64,000 nt of DNA from assembly GCF_007097395.1 (NCBI RefSeq), contig NZ_VKDC01000005.1, positions 463,813 to 527,812 of the forward strand, read 5' to 3'. Positions 9,160 to 17,421 of the stretch are shown here, piece by piece (within the stretch, counting starts at the first letter, position 1; the number at the start of each line of letters is the position of its first letter). The notes under the pieces were generated by a model that saw only the letters and a program-made list of their open reading frames with translations, was not told where the DNA came from and searched no databases. Origin of the DNA: Fulvivirga sp. M361 (GTDB lineage Bacteria > Bacteroidota > Bacteroidia > Cytophagales > Cyclobacteriaceae). The position numbers and the translations under genes were made by a program.

Positions 9160-10233
9160 ATGAACCAGCCGATAGCTCCTTTTACCTGTACTCACTCGCC
9201 TAACCTACCTGAATTACTCTTCGACCTGAACTGTACATTGGCTATTAGTACCTATCAGGCAGGCAAAGTGGTGTTTATTAGTTCGAAAGACAGAAAAAAC
9301 CTTGTCCAGTTACCCCGGTCATTCAAAAACCCGATGGGCATAGCATTTAAAGACAATAACCTGGCCATTGCTACGCAAAACGAAGTGATCACTTTGGCAA
9401 ATCATCCCGCCATGGCCCATACTTATCCTAAAAAACCCGGTACGTATGATGGTATTTTTATACCCCGTGCTGTTTATTACACGGGAGATGTTGATATACA
9501 TGACCTGGAATGGGTAAATAACGAGTTGTGGGCAGTGAATACCAGGTTCAGTTGTATAGCCAGGATCAGTGATCAATACAGTTTCGAAAGCATTTGGAAA
9601 CCATATTTTATAACTTCTCTGGCACCTGAAGATCGTTGTCACCTGAATGGGATGGCGACGGAAGGTGGTCGACTCAAATTTGTTTCAGCGTTAGGGAATA
9701 CGGACCAGGCAGAAGGATGGCGCACTCATCGCACGACTGAAGGCATAATCATAGACACGGAAAACCAGGAAATAATAGCAAAAGACCTGGCCATGCCTCA
9801 TTCCCCCAGGGTCTATGAAAACAAGCTATGGGTATTGCTTTCAGCTACTGGCGAACTGGTAGAAATTGACAAAAACAATGGTCGGGTAACTACCCTAAAG
9901 AAATTAGATGGTTTTGTGCGGGGTATGTGTAAATACGGCGATTATTTGTTTATTGGTCTTTCTAAAATTCGTAAAGAAAGCTCTGCCTTTGGCGACCTCC
10001 CCATAGCCAAAAAAGCTGTAGCATGTGGAATTGCGGTTATATATGTACCTCAAATGAGCGTAGTAGGTCATCTGAAATACGAAACAAGTGTTGAAGAGAT
10101 CTACGATGTGAAAATATTACCCCATTTTAAACGTCCCGGCTTATTAAGCCATGAAGGCCCTGAACACCGTATGGCACTCGTCACTCCTGACGGTACCTAT
10201 TGGGCCAAAAACAATTCTACTAGTCATGGATAA
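9160..10233 (+). CDS. TIGR03032/DUF4915-like conserved protein
   Basis: The 357-residue protein begins with FTCTHSPNLPELLFDLNCTL and STYQAGKVV, which I recognise as the opening of the TIGR03032 family of unknown function. The body has recurring short strand pairs (for example GIAFKDNNLAIATQNEV, LEWVNNELWAVNT, PRVYENKLWVLLSATGELVEID), suggesting a beta-propeller. There is no signal peptide, so it is probably cytoplasmic. Its last 8 bases overlap the start of the first ACP gene, so the two are translationally coupled. Its role is unknown; the context points to work on or with carrier-protein-bound intermediates. Confidence 0.75.
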   Translation: MNQPIAPFTCTHSPNLPELLFDLNCTLAISTYQAGKVVFISSKDRKNLVQLPRSFKNPMGIAFKDNNLAIATQNEVITLANHPAMAHTYPKKPGTYDGIFIPRAVYYTGDVDIHDLEWVNNELWAVNTRFSCIARISDQYSFESIWKPYFITSLAPEDRCHLNGMATEGGRLKFVSALGNTDQAEGWRTHRTTEGIIIDTENQEIIAKDLAMPHSPRVYENKLWVLLSATGELVEIDKNNGRVTTLKKLDGFVRGMCKYGDYLFIGLSKIRKESSAFGDLPIAKKAVACGIAVIYVPQMSVVGHLKYETSVEEIYDVKILPHFKRPGLLSHEGPEHRMALVTPDGTYWAKNNSTSHG

Positions 10234-10468
10234 CGCACAGGAAATAGTAACTTTTATGAAAGCTCTGGCATCTGAAGAATTAAGAACTTCAGCCAATGAA
10301 ATAGATGAAAATGCCACATTTCACGAATTGGGTTTTGACTCTATCAGTAGTATCTACCTATTAGAAAAACTTGAAAAAAAATACGAAATAGAACTAAGCC
10401 CGCTTTATTTCTGGGACTTCCCTACCATTGCATTATTGAGTGAACAGGTGAAAAAAGAAATAAAATGA
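10226..10468 (+). CDS. Acyl carrier protein 1 (phosphopantetheine-binding)
   Basis: This is an 80-residue free-standing carrier protein. It has the phosphopantetheine attachment motif LGFDSIS with Ser39, then a helix, and the C-terminal FWDFPTIALLSEQV pattern common in polyketide/peptide synthase carrier domains rather than in the AcpP of fatty acid synthesis. I start it at the ATG at 10226, which overlaps the upstream gene by 8 bases; a longer frame begins at 10151 but would add an unlikely 25-residue extension inside the previous gene. It overlaps the P450 start by 4 bases (ATGA). It probably presents a thioester-bound acyl or aminoacyl group to neighbouring enzymes. Confidence 0.85.
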   Translation: MDNAQEIVTFMKALASEELRTSANEIDENATFHELGFDSISSIYLLEKLEKKYEIELSPLYFWDFPTIALLSEQVKKEIK

Positions 10469-11676
10469 ACACTTCACTCTGGAATCCACTTGATACAAAA
10501 AACATCTCGGACCCTTACCCAATGTATGCGAGACTAAGAAAGGAGCAGCCCGTATACAAGGCCCAGACCGGTGAGTGGATCATCACCAAATACGAGGATG
10601 TGAAAAGTCTTTTAAAAAACAAAGATTTCATCTCAGGCAACAAGATGGATTGGGTAAAAAAAGGAATTGAATATTTTAATAATAAAGACCTGGATCTATC
10701 TGCCATCGGCGAAGCCATAAACTCTTTCTTACTTTTTCTTAACGGCGATCAACATCTCCAGGCAAGACGTTTGATAACACGCGCCTGGGATGATCGGGAA
10801 GTAGATGATATTATAGACAGTAATATATCACATTTACTCCATTGCGTGAAGGGCAACAAAGAATTCGATCTTATCGAAAAATTTGCACAGCCACTGCCCG
10901 CCATGACCATTTCAAAGATCATGGGTTTACCTATGGAAGACTACGAAATGTTAAGGGCGCAAGGTAACCATTTGCTAAAGGTGCTTGACTTATACCTCAC
11001 CTTAAAAGATATGGTAGAAATTGAGCGATCAGCACATTTTCTGGTGGATTATTTTGGACAACATATTACAAGAAAAAGACAGCATCCTGAAAATGATCTG
11101 ACCAGTAAGATCATAAAACTAAATGAAGAAGGGCCGCAGGTTGTTTCAGATCGGGCTCTTACATCATTATGCCTTTTTCTTTTCCTTGCTGGCGAGGAGA
11201 CCACCGTTAGTTTGATCGGTAATGGTATGCTCAATCTCTTCAGACATCAGGACCAGCTCCAATTACTAACGAATGACCAAAACCTGATGGCCGGTGCAAT
11301 AGAAGAACTTTTACGTTATGATTCCCCGGTACATGTAGTAGGTAGGATCGCCTCAAAAAACACGCTCTTCAAGGGGTATGAGATTAAAAAAGGAGAGATC
11401 TGTACTTTATGCCTCGCCAGCGCAAACAGAGATGAAGACACCTATGACCAGGCGGCTCAATTCAACATTCAAAGGGACCCTAACCGGCACCTAGCCTTTG
11501 GCAATGGCATACACTTTTGCCTGGGTGACTGGCTGGCCAAAAGGCAGGGAGCCCTGGCATTTAGTTCACTTATAAAGTTAAACCTGGGCTTAACTGACTC
11601 TACCGTTAATTCTATTGAGTGGAACAAAAATTTATCCATCAGGAGCTTAAAACGTCTGAATGTAAAAATGAATTAA
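10465..11676 (+). CDS. Cytochrome P450
   Basis: The 403-residue soluble bacterial P450 shows the I-helix oxygen-activation motif LAGEETT (about residues 241-247), the K-helix ExxR pair (Glu281/Arg284 in EELLRYDSP), and the heme loop FGNGIHFCLG with Cys352 as the thiolate ligand. It oxidises an organic substrate and needs external ferredoxin-type electron donors, none of which are encoded nearby. The 4-base overlap with the ACP gene suggests the substrate may be carried by that ACP, as known for P450 BioI and for carrier-protein-dependent P450s of peptide synthesis. This coupling is inference. Its stop overlaps that of the convergent GNAT-like gene by 3 bases or so. Confidence 0.92.
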   Translation: MNTSLWNPLDTKNISDPYPMYARLRKEQPVYKAQTGEWIITKYEDVKSLLKNKDFISGNKMDWVKKGIEYFNNKDLDLSAIGEAINSFLLFLNGDQHLQARRLITRAWDDREVDDIIDSNISHLLHCVKGNKEFDLIEKFAQPLPAMTISKIMGLPMEDYEMLRAQGNHLLKVLDLYLTLKDMVEIERSAHFLVDYFGQHITRKRQHPENDLTSKIIKLNEEGPQVVSDRALTSLCLFLFLAGEETTVSLIGNGMLNLFRHQDQLQLLTNDQNLMAGAIEELLRYDSPVHVVGRIASKNTLFKGYEIKKGEICTLCLASANRDEDTYDQAAQFNIQRDPNRHLAFGNGIHFCLGDWLAKRQGALAFSSLIKLNLGLTDSTVNSIEWNKNLSIRSLKRLNVKMN

Positions 11677-12167
11677 ATTCGTGCTCCCTTAAAATACCTT
11701 ACCCGTATGTGACTGCCGGCATTACTTACACCTATAAATGTGAATTTTGTAGATGCCCACACCATCTCCTTTCTGTATTTTTTAAGGTGCTCATTTTCAA
11801 CTAATGTAATAAGACCTATACAATCGGTCTTTCCTTCACTCCATAGGTACTCTAACTGTTGAATGGTTGTTACTCCCATTTTATCCGCAAGCCCCGGATA
11901 ACGTACCTCAGGACTTATCAGTATCCTATAGTTAAAAAAGTAATTATGGTTAAGTCTGCGGATCAAAGTTCTTTCAGCAGTAGTAATGGCGATAATCTCC
12001 CCGGTAGGTGACCGGGCTGTCAATGCCACGTACTGAGACCTTCTGTCAAAATCAAAAGCTTTGGGGTCGACATTCATTCGATGCCAGAAGTTGATAACCT
12101 CAGATTTCGCATCTGATTTATCCATGCACCATTCAAAATAAACATCCTGTTGCTTAATTTTGGCCAT
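11673..12167 (-). CDS. GNAT-like acyltransferase, paralogue 1
   Basis: The 164-residue protein has a weak GNAT pattern: a central strand pair (VALTARSPTGEIIAITTAE), a strand YRILISPEVRYPGLADK in the place of the acyl-CoA loop, then a helix and the strand CIGLITLVENEHLKKY. The usual RxxGxG/A loop is degenerate. It is homologous to the protein at 12449-12979: both end with RV, an aromatic or Arg residue, YFKGA, a basic residue and Ile, and both have a NxHLKK block. The ATG at 12167 lies 2 bases from the ATG of the divergent ACP gene; a TTG at 12170 would start one codon earlier. FeeM-type N-acyl amino acid synthases are GNAT relatives that use acyl-ACP, which would suit the context. Substrate unknown. 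Confidence 0.65.
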   Translation of the reverse strand: MAKIKQQDVYFEWCMDKSDAKSEVINFWHRMNVDPKAFDFDRRSQYVALTARSPTGEIIAITTAERTLIRRLNHNYFFNYRILISPEVRYPGLADKMGVTTIQQLEYLWSEGKTDCIGLITLVENEHLKKYRKEMVWASTKFTFIGVSNAGSHIRVRYFKGARI

Positions 12168-12169
12168 CA

Positions 12170-12436
12170 ATGAAAGTTATGCAAAAAGTAACAAAGGAGT
12201 ATCTTGTTGAATGGATAAAGAAAGAAATCTCTCATGAAACAGGAATAGAGGTTCCACTGGTAGATGTTCATACCGAACTTATCAATTTCAGAATAGATTC
12301 CATACAAACCGGAGCCATATTACAAAAATTGGAAAAGGTGCTCAATCTCGAGCTGGGCATCTTAATGTTTTGGGACTACCCTACCATTGATAAATTAACT
12401 GATTATTTAATAGAAGAAATAAACAAAAAGAGCTAA
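12170..12436 (+). CDS. Acyl carrier protein 2 (phosphopantetheine-binding)
   Basis: This is an 88-residue carrier protein with the attachment site RIDSIQTGAI (Ser44) and the C-terminal block MFWDYPTIDKLTDYL, closely parallel to ACP1. The glycine normally two residues before the DS pair is replaced by arginine (FRIDS instead of LGFDS), unusual but not disabling since the serine is present. It starts 2 bases from the start codon of the divergent GNAT-like gene, and an internal ATG at 12179 is an alternative start. It ends 12 bases before the convergent second GNAT-like gene. It is probably a dedicated carrier for one of the two GNAT-like enzymes (inference). Confidence 0.82.
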   Translation: MKVMQKVTKEYLVEWIKKEISHETGIEVPLVDVHTELINFRIDSIQTGAILQKLEKVLNLELGILMFWDYPTIDKLTDYLIEEINKKS

Positions 12437-12448
12437 ACCCTCAACAGG

Positions 12449-12979
12449 TTAAATTTTGGCTCCTTTAAAATAGTACACTCTCATAGGGTCTCCTTTAGGG
12501 GAATCACCAATGTACATCATACCTGTATCCGGCCAGATCGCATGGTTCCATTTTTTCAAATGATCATTTTGAGCCACCGCTAAAATCCCCTTTACTGCAG
12601 TTTTATTATATTCCTCCTCTAAGAAATCCCGGGTTTTTACTAAAAGCTTAACATCAAGTGCCGGAGCGCGATAATTATCATCAATATAGCACCGGTATAC
12701 ATAAAATGAATTATTCAAAATAGGAAGATCTTGTAAAAATACCGTAGACACTCCGATCACTCTTTCTCTTTCCAAAATAGCATAGACTACCTGATCAAGC
12801 CGGTCTCTTATGGTTACCTTATCCAAGATATTTTTATTTAACCATAAATCGGCAATTTTCTCACGTAAACTTACATCATGAGTCTGCCAACAATTAACAA
12901 ATTTTATATTTTCAATGCTTCTCACTACATTTATACATTGGGTTGTGGTGTTGAGTGTAAGAAATTTATGAATTTTCAA
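12449..12979 (-). CDS. GNAT-like acyltransferase, paralogue 2
   Basis: The 176-residue protein is a paralogue of the one at 11673-12167, with matching central strand (YRCYIDDNYRAPALDVKLL), the NDHLKKW block and the C-terminal VYYFKGAKI. As there, the GNAT acyl-donor loop is degenerate. The frame opens at a TTG at 12979, with a stop codon shortly upstream and no ATG in the N-terminal part, so a non-ATG start is needed. That TTG is 5 bases from the ATG of the large divergent surface-protein gene. Function unknown; a role with ACP2, its convergent neighbour, is a reasonable guess. Confidence 0.65.
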   Translation of the reverse strand: MKIHKFLTLNTTTQCINVVRSIENIKFVNCWQTHDVSLREKIADLWLNKNILDKVTIRDRLDQVVYAILERERVIGVSTVFLQDLPILNNSFYVYRCYIDDNYRAPALDVKLLVKTRDFLEEEYNKTAVKGILAVAQNDHLKKWNHAIWPDTGMMYIGDSPKGDPMRVYYFKGAKI

Positions 12980-12984
12980 CCGTT

Positions 12985-15900
12985 ATGTCATTAGTTATGT
13001 CCCCCAATACCAAAGTTTTGTATGCAAATGCATATCGTAAGTACAAAAAATTTCACTTACGATACAAAAAAAGCATTTCTACGGGTCTTTTTAGTCGCTA
13101 TTCTCAAAAGAAGCAAAGGCTGATCCTGGAGAGAATAGCAAAGCTCAAGAGACGCCTGGAAGATCTAAAACTTCAGCTGAAGTTAGGAGTAGCTGCGGGA
13201 GCATTATCAATAATGACTTCTGTGGGTTCTGCTCAGGCTCAACAAATTGGTCCTTTTGTACGAGAAGATAGTAAAAACCCACTGTCATCCCCTCTGCGAA
13301 GCTTTAATGTTGGGAGCCCTGCCATTGTAGACATAGATGGTGATGGTGATCTGGATGTTTTTGTCGGAAACAGGTTTGGAAGGATTGATTTTCTGAGAAA
13401 TGATGGCAATCCGGACAGTCCGGAATACACCTCGGTGTTCGGAACCGTAAACCCATTGGATGGTATCGACCAGGGACATTTTGCAACCCCTCATTTTGCC
13501 GATCTGGATGGTGACGATGATTTTGACCTGATACTGGGTGATTCAACCCAAACTACTAATAACGTTTTCTATTTTGAAAACACCGGGGACAAAACAAACC
13601 CTGTTTTCGAAACCTCCCCCACCACCGGGATTGTTGATAATATTTCTTCAGACAAATACAACGCCCATCCTGTCTTTGTAGACATTGACAATGACGGGGA
13701 CCTGGACATTGTTGTGGGGACAAACGGCGCACTTAGTCTTTGGAAAAACAGTGACGCTGACGATGGTATAATAGGAAATAACCCTGCATTCTCAAAAGAA
13801 CCTGACACAAGCAATCCGTTAAATTTTGGCACAGACATAATTGGAAGTATTGCAGCTCCGGATTTTCGTGATCTGGATGATGACGGTGACCTCGATCTCA
13901 TCCTGGGAGGTGAAAATGGGGAGATAAAATATTTTCAGAATGATGGCCCCGTCAGCAACCCGGCTTTTACTCAACTTACGGGCAGCAGCAATCCATTTGA
14001 CGGCTTATATTTTGGTGAAAAGAGCTCTCCTGAATTTGGCGATCTGGATGATGACGGAGACTTAGACATGTTCGTTGGAACAGACCTATCCAGACCTTTG
14101 TCTTATGCGGAAAATGTCGGAACTGCCTCCAACCCTGTATTTCAACCTCAACTAGGCCCTGTTGGAGGAATATTCGTAAACCACCGTTCTGCCCCTGAGT
14201 TCGCAGACCTTGATAATGACGGAGATATGGATCTGATCATTGGCGGTAAATACAGTTTTGCACGTGGATCAGGGTTCCTTAGATATTATGAAAATATCGG
14301 AAATCAAAAATTCCTGGAAAAAAGAGATAGTGATAACCCTTTTAATGATCTAACAGATAGTAATTATCAGGTGCCTGAGTTGGTGGACATTGATGATGAC
14401 GATGACCTCGATCTTTTGCTCGGGCTTGAAAATGACTTAGTGCTTTATTTGAATGAGGGGACCCCGGAGTCACCACAGTTCAATGCAACGTTCAGCAATG
14501 AATTTACACTTCCCAGCAGTGTTACAAGGTTTGCGCCAACTGTTTCAAAAGTGGATGAAGATGATGACTATGATGTAGTAGTGGGGCACTCCCAAATCAC
14601 TTTAGATAACTTAATATATTACAGGAACGAAGGTGACCCTACGACATCAAATTTTGTACAGGAGACTTCACCAGGCACCTTCGATTTTGGAAATGTGAGT
14701 AATTTCCCTGTCCCTGAATTCGTAGATATTGATCACGATGGTGAAGATGAAATATTCGTAGGCCTTAGTGGGGGAGATTTCCGCTTTTATGAAAAAAATG
14801 GTTTAGAATCATTTACAGCCCTATTCTCTGTAGATAACCCATTGAATGCCCAGGACGCCGGAAGTGACGCAAATCCAGCCTTTGCAGATTTAGACGAGGA
14901 CGGGGACCTGGATGCTTTTGTGGGTGAATATAACGGCAATATCATATTCTACGAAAATCAAAATGATCCACCGGAAGTATTTAGTAATCTGAATATGCCC
15001 ATTAGCTATGAAGAAGGTAGTGCCCCAGTAAAATTAGATACAGATTTAAGTATTTCCGACAGAGACAATGACGTTATCATTGAGGCCCAGTTTATCATTA
15101 GTAACAATTTTCAACCCGGAGCGGACGTACTGGGTTTTGATCCCGGTACTACCGGCATAAACGGTGACTATGATGCTGACAATGGCATTCTCTTTTTATT
15201 TGGATCAGCCAACATTGGCGATTATGAAGATGTACTACGCAGTGTTTCCTTCGAAAATACCAGTGATAATCCGGGAGCTTCCACCCGTACTATTGAGATT
15301 TTTGCTATCGATTTCGATAATACAAATCCGGAAGTTACTGCTGTTATTGATGTAGATGTAATTCCTGTTAATGACCCACCCAGTATTACGGTCAACAGAG
15401 ATATTATCATCTTTACGGAAGGAGGACCAGCTGTAAATATAGCCCCGGAAGCCTTAGTAGAAGATCCCGACGACGCTACACTGACAAATGCCATCGTTAG
15501 AATAACTGAAAATTTCGCTTCAGGCCAGGACCAACTGGACTTTACAGATCAAAATGGCATCACTGGTAATTACAACCTTTTCACAGGTGAATTAAGATTA
15601 AATGGCACTGCTAGCGTAGAAGAATACCAGGCGGCCCTCCGGAGCGTGGCGTTCAGGAATACTTCATCCGTACCATCTCCGGGTATTCGGCAAATAACCT
15701 ATGTGGTAAGCGACGGCACAGCTACCAGTTCTGTAGAAACAAAATCACTAGATATACAAGAGGCGAATACACGACCATTTTTAAGTTCGGATAATTTCGG
15801 AACATCTGTCAATTACAATACCGGTGAAGCCCCGGTAACAATAGATAGCGACTTATCTGTGATAGACAATGACTCTGAAAATATGGCGCAGCTCACCGTC

Positions 15901-16428
15901 AGCATTCAGGAATATGTAACCGGGGATTCACTCGATGTAGATGTTCCTGTGGGAATGACAAAAAACTTTGATACCGGTACAGGTATATTGACGATAGCAG
16001 GAAGTAGAGATCAGTCTGTTTACTCATCAATTGCCAGCTCTGTCACTTTTAAAACATCCAATGGCACATCTTCGCGTTTGATTGAATTTGTAGTCAATGA
16101 CGGTGATTTAAATAGTGACCCTTATAGCCGTAGCATCAGTATTGAAGGAACGCCTGTAGGTGAAATAGAAGTATTCAATGCCATATCCCCAAACAATGGT
16201 GACGACAAAAATGATTTTTTAGAAATAGCAGGCATTACCGATCCGAACCAGGTGAAGATCTACAACCGTTGGGGCGACCTGGTGTATGAAACGGACAATT
16301 ACGACAATGTGACCAACCGTTTTGAAGGAATTTCTGACGGCGGTGAAGAACTACCTTCAGGCACCTATTTCTATAAGATCAATACAGACACACAAGAATT
16401 GACCGGTTATTTAGTGATAAAAAAATAA
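12985..16428 (+). CDS. Large secreted FG-GAP/VCBS and cadherin-like surface protein with type IX (type B) sorting domain
   Basis: The 1147-residue protein is built in blocks. Residues 1-66 are a very basic leader, followed by a hydrophobic segment with likely cleavage after AQA near residue 85. Residues about 115-650 hold ten Asp-rich FG-GAP/VCBS calcium-binding repeats of the form DxDxDGDxD plus a hydrophobic strand. Residues about 660-1070 hold three cadherin-like repeats (motifs such as LRSVSFENTS). The last 80 residues match the gliding motility-associated C-terminal domain (SPNNGDDKNDFLEI, KIYNRWGDLVYE, PSGTYFYKI), the type B signal for type IX secretion. It is therefore exported to the cell surface. 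The PorP/SprF-like gene follows 3 bases later and is its likely partner. Confidence 0.88.
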   Translation: MSLVMSPNTKVLYANAYRKYKKFHLRYKKSISTGLFSRYSQKKQRLILERIAKLKRRLEDLKLQLKLGVAAGALSIMTSVGSAQAQQIGPFVREDSKNPLSSPLRSFNVGSPAIVDIDGDGDLDVFVGNRFGRIDFLRNDGNPDSPEYTSVFGTVNPLDGIDQGHFATPHFADLDGDDDFDLILGDSTQTTNNVFYFENTGDKTNPVFETSPTTGIVDNISSDKYNAHPVFVDIDNDGDLDIVVGTNGALSLWKNSDADDGIIGNNPAFSKEPDTSNPLNFGTDIIGSIAAPDFRDLDDDGDLDLILGGENGEIKYFQNDGPVSNPAFTQLTGSSNPFDGLYFGEKSSPEFGDLDDDGDLDMFVGTDLSRPLSYAENVGTASNPVFQPQLGPVGGIFVNHRSAPEFADLDNDGDMDLIIGGKYSFARGSGFLRYYENIGNQKFLEKRDSDNPFNDLTDSNYQVPELVDIDDDDDLDLLLGLENDLVLYLNEGTPESPQFNATFSNEFTLPSSVTRFAPTVSKVDEDDDYDVVVGHSQITLDNLIYYRNEGDPTTSNFVQETSPGTFDFGNVSNFPVPEFVDIDHDGEDEIFVGLSGGDFRFYEKNGLESFTALFSVDNPLNAQDAGSDANPAFADLDEDGDLDAFVGEYNGNIIFYENQNDPPEVFSNLNMPISYEEGSAPVKLDTDLSISDRDNDVIIEAQFIISNNFQPGADVLGFDPGTTGINGDYDADNGILFLFGSANIGDYEDVLRSVSFENTSDNPGASTRTIEIFAIDFDNTNPEVTAVIDVDVIPVNDPPSITVNRDIIIFTEGGPAVNIAPEALVEDPDDATLTNAIVRITENFASGQDQLDFTDQNGITGNYNLFTGELRLNGTASVEEYQAALRSVAFRNTSSVPSPGIRQITYVVSDGTATSSVETKSLDIQEANTRPFLSSDNFGTSVNYNTGEAPVTIDSDLSVIDNDSENMAQLTVSIQEYVTGDSLDVDVPVGMTKNFDTGTGILTIAGSRDQSVYSSIASSVTFKTSNGTSSRLIEFVVNDGDLNSDPYSRSISIEGTPVGEIEVFNAISPNNGDDKNDFLEIAGITDPNQVKIYNRWGDLVYETDNYDNVTNRFEGISDGGEELPSGTYFYKINTDTQELTGYLVIKK

Positions 16429-16431
16429 GGC

Positions 16432-17340
16432 ATGAAAAAACTTTATCTCCTCTTCCTATCAGGCTTGGTCTTTTGCACCCAGGGATATGCACAACAAGAT
16501 CCACTCTATGCTCAGTATATCAACAATCCCCTGGTGATCAACCCTGCTTATACTGGGATCAATAATGTATTAAACGCTTCACTCAGCTATAGAAAACAGT
16601 GGTCAGGATTTGATGAAGCACCGTCCACCACTGCTTTTACAGCTCACACGTCCTTAGTTGACAATAAAATAGGTGGCGGAGTTATGTTGGTAAGAGATCA
16701 GGTGGGTTCTACCATTAACACACAATTTAACGCTACATACGCTTATAAAATAGATTTCGGTGACAAGGTAGTATCTTTTGGATTACAAACAGGAGTGTTA
16801 AACCTTAAAGAGGATAACAATGAGCTTAACCCAAGAGATACTGACGACCCCGTGTTTGCCGGAGAGCAGACGGTAACCAAATTTAATTTTGGGGCAGGAA
16901 TAGCAATCAAGGGTGAGGATTTCTACCTTGGTCTATCTGTGCCCCGATTAGTAAACAGTCAGGCTGAATTCGAGCAGCTGGAAGCACAGGTGTATCAAAG
17001 GCATTTTTATTTCGCTGCCGGATATGTTTATCATTTTGGAACAGGTCTTTCGTTAAAAGCTGCTACATTGTTAAGGGGTGTTTCAGGCTCCCCATTATCA
17101 GTAGATTACAATGTAAATTTGATACTACAGGATCGGTTTTATGCAGGCATCCTTTCCCGAAATTTCCAGACATATGGCTTGCTTGCCCAGGTAAACATTA
17201 ACGAAAACTTCAGGTTCGGTTATGTCTTTGAAATACCTACGGACAAGTCTGTAGGCTCAAATTTCAATAGCCATGAACTCACGTTGACCATTGACTTTGC
17301 CGTATTAGACTTTCACTTTTTAAATGAACGCTACTTCTGA
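16432..17340 (+). CDS. PorP/SprF-family type IX secretion outer membrane protein
   Basis: The 302-residue protein has a signal peptide ending near AQQ (residues 1-21) and the family opening QQDPLYAQYINNPLVINPAYTG, followed by alternating beta-barrel strands and the terminal strand pattern of outer membrane proteins. PorP/SprF proteins are needed for secretion or anchoring of type B CTD cargo (SprF for SprB in Flavobacterium). The gene begins 3 bases after the large surface protein, which carries such a CTD, so the two form a cargo/partner pair. The assignment of family is firm and the specific pairing is inferred from adjacency. Confidence 0.9.
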   Translation: MKKLYLLFLSGLVFCTQGYAQQDPLYAQYINNPLVINPAYTGINNVLNASLSYRKQWSGFDEAPSTTAFTAHTSLVDNKIGGGVMLVRDQVGSTINTQFNATYAYKIDFGDKVVSFGLQTGVLNLKEDNNELNPRDTDDPVFAGEQTVTKFNFGAGIAIKGEDFYLGLSVPRLVNSQAEFEQLEAQVYQRHFYFAAGYVYHFGTGLSLKAATLLRGVSGSPLSVDYNVNLILQDRFYAGILSRNFQTYGLLAQVNINENFRFGYVFEIPTDKSVGSNFNSHELTLTIDFAVLDFHFLNERYF

Positions 17341-17421
17341 TAGCAAAAATAAAGCTGAACTCTCCTTAATTTTATTCCGGTATACCGAACCATTTCAGCA
17401 TCTTTATGTTAATTGCAGTGT

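Noticed and set aside
10151-10225. Extended start for ACP1 at 10151
   Set aside because: The extra 25 residues lie within the previous gene and do not resemble a carrier protein N-terminus; the ATG at 10226 gives the usual size.
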